A DNA stretch of 64,000 nucleotides from an uncultured Sulfitobacter sp. (GCF_947500075.1 NZ_CANMQS010000006.1:124001-188000); one strand, 5' to 3'; counted from the stretch's first letter, positions 52,638 to 63,331 are shown. Program-made: numbers and translations. The notes: generated from the sequence alone by a model not told the origin.

Positions 52638-55139
52638 TCAGGCCGCTTTGTCGGCGCCAGTCGCCATATCCTGCGCGGCATCGCTTTGGAATCTGCGCAC
52701 CGTCTCCGCCAGCTTCACCTCACTCTGGGACAGCGTTTTCATGACTTGATCGTTGGAGTTGGCAAGCGTCGCATTTTGCTGCGCGCTTGTGTCCAGTTGC
52801 GACATTGCGGCCACGAGGGCCGAAATTTCTTTTGCCTGATCCTCGCCCGCAGCGCTGACGCCGCCGATCAATTCAAGCACTTCGCGCATGGCTGCTTCGA
52901 TCTGTTCAATTGCCGCACCCGTCATACGTACCTTTTCCGAACCGTTCTTCACCTTCTCCAGATTGTTGGCAATGAGCCCGCCAATCTGATGGGACGCATC
53001 CGCTGACCGCTCAGCCAGGATGCGCACCTCCGACGCCACAACAGAGAACCCCTTGCCCGCTTCCCCCGCTCGCGCTGCCTCGACAGAGGCATTCAAAGCC
53101 AACAGATTGGTTTGAAAAGCAATATCATCAATTGCCGCGACAATCTTGCCCATCTCAGCCGAGACGTTCTCAACACTTTCGATCTGCGCCACAGCATCAT
53201 CGGCAATCTGATAGCTGGAGGTGGTCTTTTGACCGACCTCTTTCACAAGGACCTGGCACTGTTGAAGTTGGGCGGCATTTACCGAAACCGTCGATGACAG
53301 CACATCGGCAACCCCGGCGGACTCCGCGATGGTTTCAGCTTGCTGGGCAGATCGCGTTTTGAGTTCGGCCACACCGTCCTGCATGTGCCGGGACGCTGCC
53401 TTCAACGCGTCTGACTCGGTCTGGATGTCGTGAAAGGCGCCTGACAAGGAACCCAGGGAAGCATTCATCGCCCGGCCAATTTCAGCGAATGTGCCTTTGT
53501 ACTGCGGACCCATCTGTTTGGTGAGATCCCCTTGCGCAAGCGCGGTCATGATCATCTTGATGTCCTGCAACGCCTGATCTGACATATCCGCAGTGCGGTT
53601 TATTCCTTCTGCGATGTCATACCACACGCCGGTCTTGCCATCTGTCTCCACCCGCATCGAGAAATCGCCTTCCGCACAGGCCGCAACGATCATGTTGATT
53701 TCCCGCACCGCCTCGTTTTGCAGTTTTGTCTGCGCCTTTTGCTGTTCGATCAGCCCTTCGTCACGTGCACGCTGCTTTGTAACAACATCTTCAACCACGC
53801 CGAGGATTTCATTGATGCCACGACCCAGGATCAGGGACGCGCCGCTGAGATCCTGCAAATCGATGTTCAGCGTAGAGGAAAAATCACCCTGTGCTGCTTG
53901 CGCGACCAACTGCTGGATGCCGGCGGTCGAATGAAGTTCCAACGCTTCTTGTACCTCGCGTTGGCGTTCGCGCGCCTGTTCACCCAGCTGGAACTTCTCA
54001 AGCCCATCTGTAATCTTCCGCAGATCCTTCTGCGGTGCATGCACAACCGGGGAATGGATGTCGCCCTGCGCCAAGGCCGCAACGCGGTCCGCTGTTGCAC
54101 GTATTGACCGGCTTGACCGCACCACGAGGTAGGTTGAAAGCATCCCGATAATCACGCTGATCACCATCATTTTGGTCACGGACAAGAGAATGGTCTGCCT
54201 GGCTTCTGCATTGGCGCGGATCATGTTGGTGTCAATTTCCAACGCGCCTGCATCTTCAAGCGCCTTGATCAGATTGATCTTGCCGGTGATCGTCCCGAAC
54301 CATTCCTCCGGCGCGACTTTCAGCCGCGCGGCTGGATCATCACCCATCAAGACCCCGCGCAGTTCACGGACCGCGCGCGTGTCGGGCGCAGTGTTGATCT
54401 GGTCAACATCTGCCGCCATCGATGCGGACGCCAGCGCTCCGTACATTCGAAAAAGACCATCCTGCTCTGAAACAAGGTCAAGGAACTGACTGCGGATGGC
54501 ACCCGGCAGAACACCGTCATTTGCCCCTGCGACTGCAAACCCTCTGGCCCCCACGGCACGTTCCAGACCGGCGATGTCCTTTGCAGTCATCAAGATGGCA
54601 TGGCGTTGCAACGCGTTCGCGGTGGGCGCATGCGACACCTTTTTGCCCATTTCAACAATCAGCCGGATCGCATCGCGGTTGATAGATGTGATCTGCCCCA
54701 CCGCCTCCGGTACGGTAACCTCAAACTGATCGACCTGAGCGCGAAGCGCCTCGAGTTGTTCCACATCCACCAAAAGCGCTTGCAACCGCGACCGCAGGTC
54801 CGCGTCCAATTTCAACGCCAGCAACGCATGAACATCATCGAAAAAGCGCGACTTCACCATATCGCTGTTTTTACGTTGTGCAGGTAGTTCAGTGACAAAG
54901 GCGTTGCCATTGCTCGCAAGGAAGCCAGCACTTGCGCCCCTTTCCTTTTGCAACTCGTGGGTAAGCGCCCCGATAGAGCGGCTGAGCTGCGTCTTTTTTC
55001 CATCGTCTATGATTTGATTTCTGGTGCGCCAGTCCGCCGAAATTTGCAGGCCGAAAAACAAGAAAGCTGCCAAAAACCCGGAAAGGGCCAGAACGACCAT
55101 CGTGTTGCTCACGGAAAGCCTTTGGAGAGGTTTCAGCAT
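52638..55139 (-). CDS. methyl-accepting chemotaxis protein with NIT sensor domain
   Basis: The product is 833 residues. A first membrane helix (13-34) is followed by a periplasmic nitrate/nitrite-sensing-type (NIT) domain (about 45-310), with QKERGASAGFLASNG as its signature. A second helix (about 316-340) and several HAMP units follow (about 341-390 and 410-560). The signalling hairpin carries the conserved tip DIAFQTNLLALNASVEAARAGEAGKGFSVVASEVR (first part about 673-690). The ligand is not known; NIT is a family name. There is no C-terminal pentapeptide for CheR. It is divergent from glpD across 141 bp. Confidence 0.9.
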   Translation of the reverse strand: MLKPLQRLSVSNTMVVLALSGFLAAFLFFGLQISADWRTRNQIIDDGKKTQLSRSIGALTHELQKERGASAGFLASNGNAFVTELPAQRKNSDMVKSRFFDDVHALLALKLDADLRSRLQALLVDVEQLEALRAQVDQFEVTVPEAVGQITSINRDAIRLIVEMGKKVSHAPTANALQRHAILMTAKDIAGLERAVGARGFAVAGANDGVLPGAIRSQFLDLVSEQDGLFRMYGALASASMAADVDQINTAPDTRAVRELRGVLMGDDPAARLKVAPEEWFGTITGKINLIKALEDAGALEIDTNMIRANAEARQTILLSVTKMMVISVIIGMLSTYLVVRSSRSIRATADRVAALAQGDIHSPVVHAPQKDLRKITDGLEKFQLGEQARERQREVQEALELHSTAGIQQLVAQAAQGDFSSTLNIDLQDLSGASLILGRGINEILGVVEDVVTKQRARDEGLIEQQKAQTKLQNEAVREINMIVAACAEGDFSMRVETDGKTGVWYDIAEGINRTADMSDQALQDIKMIMTALAQGDLTKQMGPQYKGTFAEIGRAMNASLGSLSGAFHDIQTESDALKAASRHMQDGVAELKTRSAQQAETIAESAGVADVLSSTVSVNAAQLQQCQVLVKEVGQKTTSSYQIADDAVAQIESVENVSAEMGKIVAAIDDIAFQTNLLALNASVEAARAGEAGKGFSVVASEVRILAERSADASHQIGGLIANNLEKVKNGSEKVRMTGAAIEQIEAAMREVLELIGGVSAAGEDQAKEISALVAAMSQLDTSAQQNATLANSNDQVMKTLSQSEVKLAETVRRFQSDAAQDMATGADKAA

Positions 55140-55280
55140 GTTGTACCTATCAGATTACGTCTTACCTCCCGCCGTACTAGAGACCTGAACTTAACGGCCT
55201 GCTAATGCCTGACTTTCAATTGTTTGCGGGCAACCCGGCCCTGCGATAGAGACATGAAGTGTTCTGCAACGGAGGTCGCA

Positions 55281-56861
55281 ATGGCAAAAGCAGTGCCCGC
55301 CGAAAAGGATCAGACATTTGACCTTTTCGTCATCGGTGGCGGGATCAATGGCTGCGGGATCGCGCGGGATGCGGCAGGGCGTGGCATGTCCGTTGCTCTG
55401 GCAGAGATGAACGATCTGGCTTCTGCCACCTCCTCCGCCTCCACCAAGCTCTTTCACGGCGGGCTGCGGTATCTGGAGTACTTTGAGATCAACCTTGTCC
55501 GCCACGCCTTGGTCGAACGGGAAGTTCTGCTCAAAGCCATGCCGCATATCTCATGGCCGATGCGATTTGTGCTGCCCTATCACAGGGACATGCGGTTTGA
55601 GGGAGAAACACCGACGTCGAAACTGCTCAACATCGTGATGCCCTGGATGCGCGGCCGCCGACCTGCCTGGCTGATCCGGCTTGGATTGTTCCTGTATGAC
55701 AATCTGGGAGGGCGCAAGATCCTGCCCGCGACAAGAACGCTGCGCCTGAACGGGACGCCTGAAGGCGCGCCGCTGGTGCCCAAATTCCAAAAGGCGTTTG
55801 AGTACTCCGACTGCTGGATCGAAGATTCCCGCCTTGTCGTGCTCAACGCCCGCGACGCCGAAGCGCGCGGGGCGCAGATCATGGTCGGCACCAAGGTCAC
55901 ATCCGCCAGCCGCGAAGATGGCCTGTGGCGGATTGAGACGGAAGATACCCGAACCGGCGAGACCCACGCCTTTCGCGCCCGCATGATCGTCAATGCCGGC
56001 GGACCCTGGGTTGGCGACATCATCCAGACCAAGGTGCGGGTGAACTCCACCGAAGGCGTGCGCTTGGTGCGCGGCAGTCATATCGTGACGCGCAAGCTCT
56101 ATGACCACGACAAATGCTACTTCTTTCAGGGCACAGATGGGCGGATCATCTTCGCCATTCCCTATGAGTCCGATTTCACCCTGATCGGGACGACGGACGC
56201 GGATCACCCCGATCCCTCCCTCAAACCCGAATGCACCAGCGAAGAGCAGACATACCTGCTGGATTTCGCCAACCAGTATTTTTCCGAAACGCTGACGGAC
56301 GAAGATGTCGTCTGGACTTATTCAGGCGTGCGCCCGCTCTACGACGATGGCGCAAGCTCTGCCGCCGCAGCCACACGCGATTATACGCTCAAGGTGGAAG
56401 CCGCAGGCGGTGCGCCCATCCTCAACATCTTTGGCGGCAAGATCACCACCTACCGCAAGCTGGCCGAAGACGCGATGGACAAGATCGTTCCGTATTTCCC
56501 GGGCACCTCCGACCATTGGACCGCAGGCGTCCCCCTCCCCGGTGGGGATTTTGCAGTGGGTGAGGTGGAGACGCTGATCGGTACATTGCAGACGGACTAC
56601 CCGTTCCTGACCCCCAAATGGGCGCGCCGACTGATCCGCGCCTACGGCACGGACAGTTGGAAACTTTTGGGCGATGTGACCGCCGCCAACGCCCTTGGGC
56701 AGGACTTTGGTGCCACGCTGACCGAAGCCGAAGTGCGCTGGCTGATGCAGCATGAATACGCACGCACGGCCGCCGATGTCGTCTGGCGGCGCAGCAAACT
56801 GGGTCTGAGGTTGAGCAAGGCTGAGGTGCAGACGCTCGATACCTGGATGGCCACCGCTTGA
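55281..56861 (+). CDS. glpD: aerobic glycerol-3-phosphate dehydrogenase
   Basis: GlpD is a membrane-associated FAD enzyme that oxidises glycerol-3-phosphate to dihydroxyacetone phosphate and feeds electrons to quinone. The FAD-binding fold starts with VIGGGINGCGIARDAAGRG. Family stretches SSASTKLFHGGLRYLE, TDADHPDP and IFGGKITTYRKLAE are clear. ATG 55281 with GGAGG upstream gives 526 residues; an in-frame start at 55224 is unlikely. glpK follows after 48 bp. Confidence 0.95.
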   Translation: MAKAVPAEKDQTFDLFVIGGGINGCGIARDAAGRGMSVALAEMNDLASATSSASTKLFHGGLRYLEYFEINLVRHALVEREVLLKAMPHISWPMRFVLPYHRDMRFEGETPTSKLLNIVMPWMRGRRPAWLIRLGLFLYDNLGGRKILPATRTLRLNGTPEGAPLVPKFQKAFEYSDCWIEDSRLVVLNARDAEARGAQIMVGTKVTSASREDGLWRIETEDTRTGETHAFRARMIVNAGGPWVGDIIQTKVRVNSTEGVRLVRGSHIVTRKLYDHDKCYFFQGTDGRIIFAIPYESDFTLIGTTDADHPDPSLKPECTSEEQTYLLDFANQYFSETLTDEDVVWTYSGVRPLYDDGASSAAAATRDYTLKVEAAGGAPILNIFGGKITTYRKLAEDAMDKIVPYFPGTSDHWTAGVPLPGGDFAVGEVETLIGTLQTDYPFLTPKWARRLIRAYGTDSWKLLGDVTAANALGQDFGATLTEAEVRWLMQHEYARTAADVVWRRSKLGLRLSKAEVQTLDTWMATA

Positions 56862-56909
56862 CTTCCGCCGCCTGCCGCCGACACCATTGCGCAGCTACGG
56901 AGGATACCG

Positions 56910-58397
56910 ATGACCCACATTCTGGCCATTGATCAAGGCACCACCTCGACCCGCGCGCTGGTCTTTGATTCAGAGATGCAGATCACCGCGACCGCGCAAC
57001 AGGAATTCCCACAGCACTTTCCGCAAAGCGGCTGGGTGGAGCATGACCCGAGCGATCTGTGGCAAACAACACTGGACACCTGCCGGGGTGCCCTTGGCAA
57101 TGCCGGGATAAGCGCCGATCAGATCGCCGCCATCGGCATCACCAACCAGCGGGAGACAACCATCGTCTGGGATAAGACAACTGGTGAGCCCATTCACAAA
57201 GCCATCGTCTGGCAAGACCGCCGCACCGCACCCTATTGCGCCGAACTGCGAGACGCAGGCCATGCGGAGATGATCACCGCCAAGACCGGGTTGCTGGCGG
57301 ATCCCTATTTCTCTGGCACCAAGTTGAAATGGCTGCTGGACGAAGTGCCCGGCGCGCGCGCACGCGCGCAGGCCGGAGAGCTGCTGTTTGGCACGGTGGA
57401 TTGCTATCTGATCTGGAAGCTGACGGGCGGGGCGACCCATGCGACCGATGCAACCAATGCCGCGCGCACGCTGCTCTATGACATCCACAACGGCCGGTGG
57501 AGCAAGACGATCTGCGACCTTTTTGACATCCCCCTGCACATGTTGCCGGAGGTGAAGGATTGCGCCGCTGACTTCGGCAGCACCGCGCCGGATCTTCTGG
57601 GCGCCGCCATCCCGATCATGGGCGTCGCAGGGGATCAGCAAGCGGCGACCATCGGGCAGGCCTGCTTTGAACCGGGGATGATGAAATCAACCTATGGCAC
57701 GGGCTGCTTTGCGCTGCTGAACACCGGCACCACGCCCGTTGCCTCGCAAAACCGTCTGCTGACCACAATCGCCTATCAGCTGGACGGAGAGACGACCTAC
57801 GCACTGGAAGGGTCGATCTTTGTGGCGGGAGCGGTGGTTCAATGGCTGCGCGACGGGGCGCAGATGATCGCACATGCCGCCGATACACAAGCCATGGCCG
57901 AAGGTGCAGACCCCCATCAGGAGGTGATCATTGTCCCGGCGTTCACCGGCCTTGGCGCCCCCTATTGGAATGCGGAATGCCGCGGTGCGGTCTATGGCCT
58001 CACGCGCAACTCCGGCCCTGCTGAATTTGCCCGCGCTGCCCTGGAAAGCGTCGGCTTCCAGACCCGCGACCTGCTGGACGCGATGCACGCCGACTGGCAA
58101 GGCAGCGACGCGGACCCCACCCTGCGCGTCGATGGCGGGATGAGCGCGAATGACTGGGCAATGCAGTTCCTGTCAGACATCATCGACGCCCCTGTCGACC
58201 GCCCGGCAGTGTTGGAGACGACCGCGATGGGAGCCGCATGGCTGGCCGGGCAGCGGGCAGGCCTTTACCCTGACATGGCAGAATTCGCCAAGGGATGGGC
58301 TGCGGATCAGAGCTTTGCACCCGCGATGCCAGCAGACACCCGCGATCAACGCTATGCCGGATGGCAGCGCGCGGTCGCGGCAACCTTGACCGTCTGA
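56910..58397 (+). CDS. glpK: glycerol kinase
   Basis: This FGGY-family kinase makes glycerol-3-phosphate for GlpD. The ATP-binding start is [17 protein letters not shown], with [24 protein letters not shown] and, later, [14 protein letters not shown] and [17 protein letters not shown]. At 495 residues it is the usual length. It lies in one operon with glpD. No glycerol facilitator or glpR is in the window. Confidence 0.96.
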   Translation: MTHILAIDQGTTSTRALVFDSEMQITATAQQEFPQHFPQSGWVEHDPSDLWQTTLDTCRGALGNAGISADQIAAIGITNQRETTIVWDKTTGEPIHKAIVWQDRRTAPYCAELRDAGHAEMITAKTGLLADPYFSGTKLKWLLDEVPGARARAQAGELLFGTVDCYLIWKLTGGATHATDATNAARTLLYDIHNGRWSKTICDLFDIPLHMLPEVKDCAADFGSTAPDLLGAAIPIMGVAGDQQAATIGQACFEPGMMKSTYGTGCFALLNTGTTPVASQNRLLTTIAYQLDGETTYALEGSIFVAGAVVQWLRDGAQMIAHAADTQAMAEGADPHQEVIIVPAFTGLGAPYWNAECRGAVYGLTRNSGPAEFARAALESVGFQTRDLLDAMHADWQGSDADPTLRVDGGMSANDWAMQFLSDIIDAPVDRPAVLETTAMGAAWLAGQRAGLYPDMAEFAKGWAADQSFAPAMPADTRDQRYAGWQRAVAATLTV

Positions 58398-58401
58398 CCG
58401 G

Positions 58402-59841
58402 TCATACCTGAAACAGCGGGAAGCTGACCCCCAGCGCCCAGGCCAACACAAGACCAAGCGCAAGACCCGGCGCCAGCGGTCCGGATATCCGCGCCGCTTG
58501 CCTGCCAACGGTGCCAAAGATCAGGTAGAACAGCACCATCACCGGCGCGATCATGATCAGGAAAAACAGCCCTTCAAAATCCAGCGCAACAGCCAGGATC
58601 AGCGACGCCAGAAAGCCCATGCGACAGGCCAGCCGCTGCCACAACGGGCCCTGCACGCACAATACCACGTCTGCCAGCATGTAGGGCACGGCACCCACGA
58701 GGATGACGGCGATGATCCACACCCGCTCCGCCGTGGGCCAGAAATTGGCGGCATAGCGATCCAGCGCAAAGCCAAACGCCGCACACCACAAGATCAACAC
58801 TGCGAAAGCCCACATCGAAAAGCCACCAAAGGGGACGCGCCAGTACCGCAGGAACGCCAGTTGCAGGCCGCCAAAAACAAGCAGATGCAGCATCAGGTGA
58901 TCCGCAACCAGAACCGGCAGGAAAGACATATCAAGAGCCACCGCTGTCAACGGCGCCAGCACAGCGGGCACCAAGACTACATTCAACACCTGCCACCACA
59001 CCAGCGATACCGGTGCGCTCGGCCGTTCAGGCAGCCGCGCCGCAAGGGGCCGGAAGATCAACACCAACCCCAGAAACAGCGTCATCAACGCCCAGCCCGT
59101 CGGCAGGATCTGAACCTGAGAACTGCGACCATAAGACTGATCCAGCCATGCCAAGGCTTCCGTCCGCCCAACCCGGCTTTGCAGGACGGAGACATGCTCG
59201 CTCAAGGGCGCAATCACCGCGCGGCGGGCCAACGTGCCTTCCCGAACCGTTTGTCCTTCGACAGCGGCAGGATCGACCATCTGTGCCGCCTCCAGCGCAA
59301 AGGCACGCAGTCCCGGCTCCCATGCACCGGTCACCAACAACAGCGCATCCGGCCCGCGCGCATCAATTGCCTGCGAAAAGGCCGAGATCAGCACCAATGG
59401 CCCCACATCACTGCGCGTCGCAGCAACGCGGGCAAGGATATCGGTTGCCATTGAATGGCCAAGCAAGGCGACAGGCTGGTGCGATGGTCCGATGTCATCA
59501 AGCACCGCAGCCACCTGCGCCATCAGCAAGCGCGTTGTGCCGTCGATCGCAGTCACATCGCCCGACATTGGCAAAGGGTGACGGCCATGGCCCAGAAATT
59601 CAAACGCCAGCACACGATACCCTGCACGCGCCAGAGGCAGCGCATATCCCTGCATCATCTGTTGAGAGCCGGCAAATCCATGCGCCACGACGACAACAGG
59701 GCCATCTGCACCCGGTATGGCGTATTCAGTGACCGGAGTCTGACCAACGCTCCGCTGGGTGATGTCGACACCGGTACGGGCAGAGGACAAGACCCAGACA
59801 GAAATCACAATGATCACGCCCGCCAGCACCGCACGCATCAT
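58402..59841 (-). CDS. alpha/beta hydrolase fused to a multi-helix membrane domain
   Basis: The 479-residue protein starts with a signal-anchor helix (5-20), followed by an alpha/beta hydrolase domain (about 40-230). That domain has an HGFAGSQQ oxyanion region, nucleophile elbow LLGHSMATDIL (Ser about 128) and a possible His in LSEHVSVL. About eight membrane helices follow (250-475). The hydrolase appears to sit on the periplasmic side. The substrate, perhaps lipid or lipid-linked, cannot be told. It converges with glpK, with 4 bp between the stops. Confidence 0.8.
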   Translation of the reverse strand: MMRAVLAGVIIVISVWVLSSARTGVDITQRSVGQTPVTEYAIPGADGPVVVVAHGFAGSQQMMQGYALPLARAGYRVLAFEFLGHGRHPLPMSGDVTAIDGTTRLLMAQVAAVLDDIGPSHQPVALLGHSMATDILARVAATRSDVGPLVLISAFSQAIDARGPDALLLVTGAWEPGLRAFALEAAQMVDPAAVEGQTVREGTLARRAVIAPLSEHVSVLQSRVGRTEALAWLDQSYGRSSQVQILPTGWALMTLFLGLVLIFRPLAARLPERPSAPVSLVWWQVLNVVLVPAVLAPLTAVALDMSFLPVLVADHLMLHLLVFGGLQLAFLRYWRVPFGGFSMWAFAVLILWCAAFGFALDRYAANFWPTAERVWIIAVILVGAVPYMLADVVLCVQGPLWQRLACRMGFLASLILAVALDFEGLFFLIMIAPVMVLFYLIFGTVGRQAARISGPLAPGLALGLVLAWALGVSFPLFQV

Positions 59842-59973
59842 CGGCAGAACTCTGTCATGAACACGCGACGGCAGGGCATGATGGGGAAATCCTTTCGCTG
59901 AACATGCGGTTGCACAAGAGCTATCTCAATGCACTGCCAAAACCAGTTCAAAGGCAGAAAACCAGACCCTGTG

Positions 59974-60423
59974 TCATGCGTCGGGATTTCGCATGTCGGC
60001 AATCTGACGCAAACAGGCGCGTAGCATGTCGCGCTGTGCAGCGGGCACCTGCGACATCAATGCGCGGTCATATCGCTTTGCCTCTAGGCTCAGATCTCCA
60101 TAAGCAGCCTGCCCCTGACGGGTCAGCTGAAGCTCTTCGTGGCGGCGGTCCTTTGGGACCTCCGTGCGTGTCAGATACCGCTTTTGCTCCAACGCCCGCA
60201 CCGCGCGGCTGACTTTGGTCTTGTGAATGCCTGCCCGCGCGCAAATCTCCTTGGCAGTCATGCGCCCATATCGGCCCAAATGGAACAGCACCCGCCATTC
60301 GGTCCGCAGCATTCCATATTTTGCTTTATAGTATGACTGAAAACCATTGCTGGAGGCATCCGCCGCCTGATTCAAAAGGTACGGCAGAAAGTCCTGCAAA
60401 TCAAAATCATCAGCCTTGGTCAT
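59974..60423 (-). CDS. MarR family transcriptional regulator, likely of the homogentisate genes
   Basis: The 149-residue protein has the winged-helix signature of MarR: LRTEWRVLFHLGRYGRMTAKEI, then KTKVSRAVRALEQKRYLTRTE and DRRHEELQLTRQG. It is divergent from hmgA across 72 bp, with an inverted repeat (60443-60462) in that gap. By position it should control hmgA-fahA, probably as a repressor lifted by a pathway intermediate, as MarR regulators of aromatic catabolism often do. The ligand is inferred. Confidence 0.88.
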   Translation of the reverse strand: MTKADDFDLQDFLPYLLNQAADASSNGFQSYYKAKYGMLRTEWRVLFHLGRYGRMTAKEICARAGIHKTKVSRAVRALEQKRYLTRTEVPKDRRHEELQLTRQGQAAYGDLSLEAKRYDRALMSQVPAAQRDMLRACLRQIADMRNPDA

Positions 60424-60442
60424 TTTTGACGAATAGGCATTG

Positions 60443-60462
60443 TTAGTTACAAAAACAACTAA
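60443..60462. promoter_or_regulatory. candidate MarR operator between the regulator and hmgA
   Basis: TTAGTT (60443-60448) and AACTAA (60457-60462) form a perfect inverted repeat with an 8-nt spacer, ACAAAAAC. The site is central in the divergent promoter region, 20 bp upstream of the MarR start and 34 bp before hmgA. The symmetry and position fit a MarR-type dimer site. Confidence 0.6.
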
Positions 60463-60495
60463 TATCTGAGTCTGATCCACACAGAGGAGCCAGCC

Positions 60496-61857
60496 ATGAA
60501 CAAAGACGTTTCCCCCAGCATGTTGCAAAGCGCGGCATCGCCCGTCGGCACCACCGAAGGCTATATGCCCGGTTTCGGAAATGACTTTGAAACCGAGGCC
60601 CTCCCCGGTGCGCTGCCTCAGGGGATGAACTCCCCGCAAAAGGTGAATTATGGCCTCTACGGCGAACAGCTGTCCGGCACGGCCTTCACCGCGCCCAGCC
60701 ACCAGAATGAGCGGACATGGTGCTACCGCATCCGCCCTTCCGTGAAACACACGCACCGCTTCCAGAAGATCGACTTGCCCTATTGGAAGTCCGCGCCTCA
60801 TGTGGATCCTGATGTGATCTCCCTCGGACAGTATCGCTGGGACCCGGTGCCGCATTCCGATAAAGGGCTGACCTGGCTCACCGGCATGCGCACCATGACC
60901 ACTGCGGGGGATGTGAACACCCAGGTCGGCATGGCCAGCCATATCTATCTGGTGACCGAAAGCATGGTCGACAGCTATTTCTTCTCTGCCGACAGCGAAC
61001 TGCTGGTCGTCCCACAGGAAGGCCGTCTGCGCTTTGCCACCGAACTTGGCGTGATTGACATCGAACCGCAGGAGATTGCGATCATCCCCCGTGGTCTTGT
61101 CTACCGGGTTGAGGTGCTGGAAGGCCCCGCACGCGGTTTCGTCTGTGAGAACTACGGTCAGAAATACCAACTGCCCGGACGCGGCCCTATTGGCGCAAAC
61201 TGCATGGCCAACCCGCGGGATTTCAAGACACCTGTGGCGGCGTTTGAGGACCGCGATGCGCCATCAACTGTCACAGTAAAATGGGCAGGCCAGTTTCACG
61301 AAACCAAGGTCGGTCATTCCCCGCTGGACGTCGTCGCATGGCATGGCAACTATGCGCCCTGCAAATACGACCTGCGCACCTATTGTCCCGTCGGCGCGAT
61401 CCTGTTCGATCATCCAGACCCGTCGATCTTCACGGTGCTGACCGCCCCCTCCGGCGTCGAAGGCACCGCCAACATCGACTTCGTACTGTTCCGCGACCGC
61501 TGGATGGTGGCCGAAGACACCTTCCGCCCACCGTGGTACCACAAGAACGTCATGTCCGAACTGATGGGCAACATCCACGGCATCTATGACGCAAAGCCCG
61601 AAGGGTTTATCCCCGGCGGCATGTCCCTGCACAACATGATGCTGCCCCATGGGCCGGACAAGAACGCCTTTGAAGGCGCCTCCAACGCGGATCTGGGGCC
61701 GGAGTTTCTGGCCAACACGATGTCCTTCATGTTTGAGACGCGTTTCCCCCAGCACCTGACGGCCTTTGCCGCCAACGAGGCGCCATTGCAGGATGATTAC
61801 ATCGACTGCTGGGCGGACCTGGAGAAGAAATTCGACGGCACACCGGGCAAGAAATGA
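60496..61857 (+). CDS. hmgA: homogentisate 1,2-dioxygenase
   Basis: HmgA opens the ring of homogentisate, the tyrosine and phenylalanine breakdown product, to maleylacetoacetate. Family stretches are [35 protein letters not shown] and [16 protein letters not shown]. The iron ligands are in [18 protein letters not shown] (His and Glu) and the nearby LPHGPD. At 453 residues it is full length. ACAGAGGAG precedes the start. The stop overlaps the next small gene (ATGA). Confidence 0.96.
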   Translation: MNKDVSPSMLQSAASPVGTTEGYMPGFGNDFETEALPGALPQGMNSPQKVNYGLYGEQLSGTAFTAPSHQNERTWCYRIRPSVKHTHRFQKIDLPYWKSAPHVDPDVISLGQYRWDPVPHSDKGLTWLTGMRTMTTAGDVNTQVGMASHIYLVTESMVDSYFFSADSELLVVPQEGRLRFATELGVIDIEPQEIAIIPRGLVYRVEVLEGPARGFVCENYGQKYQLPGRGPIGANCMANPRDFKTPVAAFEDRDAPSTVTVKWAGQFHETKVGHSPLDVVAWHGNYAPCKYDLRTYCPVGAILFDHPDPSIFTVLTAPSGVEGTANIDFVLFRDRWMVAEDTFRPPWYHKNVMSELMGNIHGIYDAKPEGFIPGGMSLHNMMLPHGPDKNAFEGASNADLGPEFLANTMSFMFETRFPQHLTAFAANEAPLQDDYIDCWADLEKKFDGTPGKK

Positions 61858-62042
61858 TCGACCCCGGCTACATCGTCATTGCCATCTTTGCAGGCATCGT
61901 CGGCCTGATCTTTTGGTCGAAACGCAGCCCCTCCAGACGCAGGTTTCCAGGCGGCCTTACATCGCAGCCCGGAAGGCGGCATGAAGGGGCCGATTACACC
62001 AGAAACACGTCCGGCGGCGATGACGGCGGGATGTCAGACTAA
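61854..62042 (+). CDS. small membrane protein in the homogentisate operon
   Basis: The 62-residue protein starts at the ATGA overlap with hmgA and has one N-terminal membrane helix (residues 6-21, [15 protein letters not shown]) and a basic, Gly- and Ser-rich tail. It lies 35 bp before fahA. No function is known to me. Translational coupling to hmgA argues that it is a real gene. Confidence 0.68.
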   Translation: MIDPGYIVIAIFAGIVGLIFWSKRSPSRRRFPGGLTSQPGRRHEGADYTRNTSGGDDGGMSD

Positions 62043-62077
62043 CCTCGAAACCCAGATACCAGGAACCGGATCACCAT

Positions 62078-63331
62078 ATGACACGAATGACTTCATGGGT
62101 CGTCAGCGCGAATACCGCTGACACTCACTTCCCGCTGAACAACCTGCCATACGGTGTGTTCTCAACCAACGGCACCGACCCGCGCTGTGGCGTCGCGATT
62201 GGCGATATGATCCTCGACATGGCAGCGGTTGAGGCGGCAGGACTGGTCACCCTCGACGAAGACGCCGCCTTTGACCTGCCGTTCTGGAACGACGTGATGG
62301 AATTGGGGCCCGAGGTCTGGAGCAAACTGCGCGCACGTCTGATCGAATTGCTGAGCGAGGGCGCCGCAGAGCAAGACGCTGTCGCCCCGCATCTGGTTCC
62401 ACAGGCAGACGCAGAAATGCACATGCCGATGCTGGTCTCTGAATACACCGATTTCTACGCGGGCAAGCACCACGCCATGAACGTCGGCACCATGTTCCGT
62501 GGCCCGGAACATGCACTGCCGCCGAACTGGCTGCACATCCCCATAGGTTACAACGGACGCGCATCCTCCGTGGTTGTCTCCGGCACAGACATCGCCCGGC
62601 CCAATGGCCAGACGAAAGCGCCCGATGCCGATGCGCCGTCCTTTGGCCCGTGCAAACGGCTGGATATCGAGCTGGAAATGGGTGCGATTGTCGGCACCAC
62701 CACCGAGCTTGGCCAACCTATCACCGTCGCCGAAGCAGACCAGATGATCTTCGGCTACGTCCTGCTGAACGACTGGTCCGCGCGCGATATTCAGGCATGG
62801 GAATACCAGCCCCTTGGGCCGTTTCAAGCCAAGGCATTCGCCACCTCCATCAGCCCGTGGATCGTCACCCGTGCCGCCCTTGAGCCTTTCCGCACCTCCA
62901 CGCCGGAGCGGGAAAAGGACCTGCTGCCTTACCTGCAGGAACCCGGACCGATGCTCTATGACATTGATCTTGAGATCACGATGGCCCCCGCAGGCAAAGC
63001 CGCGACAACCATCGCACGCACCAACTACAGCCAGATGTATTATTCCGCCGCCCAGCAGCTTGCGCATCATGCCTCATCAGGGTGTCCGATGACGGCAGGT
63101 GACCTGCTTGGATCCGGCACGATATCGGGGCCGGAAAAAGCTGAACGCGGCTCGCTTCTGGAACTCAGCTGGGGCGGCAAGGAGCCACTGACCCTCGACA
63201 CCGGGGAGACGCGCACATTCATCGAAGACGGCGACACCCTGACCCTGACGGGCGCCGCCAGGGGTGACGGCTACCAGATCGGCTTTGGCACCTGCGTTGG
63301 CACAATCACACCGGCGGTGACGTTCCCCTGA
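62078..63331 (+). CDS. fahA: fumarylacetoacetase
   Basis: FahA hydrolyses fumarylacetoacetate to fumarate and acetoacetate, the last step of tyrosine breakdown. The N-terminal SH3-like part includes SANTADTHFPLNNLPYGVF, and the catalytic FAA domain has DFYAGKHHAMNVGTMFRG (Ca-binding Asp and catalytic His). NDWSARDIQAWEYQPLGPF and AKAFATSISPWIV follow. At 417 residues it is normal for the family. The isomerase for the middle step (maleylacetoacetate isomerase) is not in the window; it may lie to the right. Confidence 0.96.
   Translation: MTRMTSWVVSANTADTHFPLNNLPYGVFSTNGTDPRCGVAIGDMILDMAAVEAAGLVTLDEDAAFDLPFWNDVMELGPEVWSKLRARLIELLSEGAAEQDAVAPHLVPQADAEMHMPMLVSEYTDFYAGKHHAMNVGTMFRGPEHALPPNWLHIPIGYNGRASSVVVSGTDIARPNGQTKAPDADAPSFGPCKRLDIELEMGAIVGTTTELGQPITVAEADQMIFGYVLLNDWSARDIQAWEYQPLGPFQAKAFATSISPWIVTRAALEPFRTSTPEREKDLLPYLQEPGPMLYDIDLEITMAPAGKAATTIARTNYSQMYYSAAQQLAHHASSGCPMTAGDLLGSGTISGPEKAERGSLLELSWGGKEPLTLDTGETRTFIEDGDTLTLTGAARGDGYQIGFGTCVGTITPAVTFP

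Noticed and set aside
52534-55139. Small frames on the plus strand within the chemoreceptor gene
   Set aside because: They lie within the well-supported 833-codon gene and have shadow-type composition.
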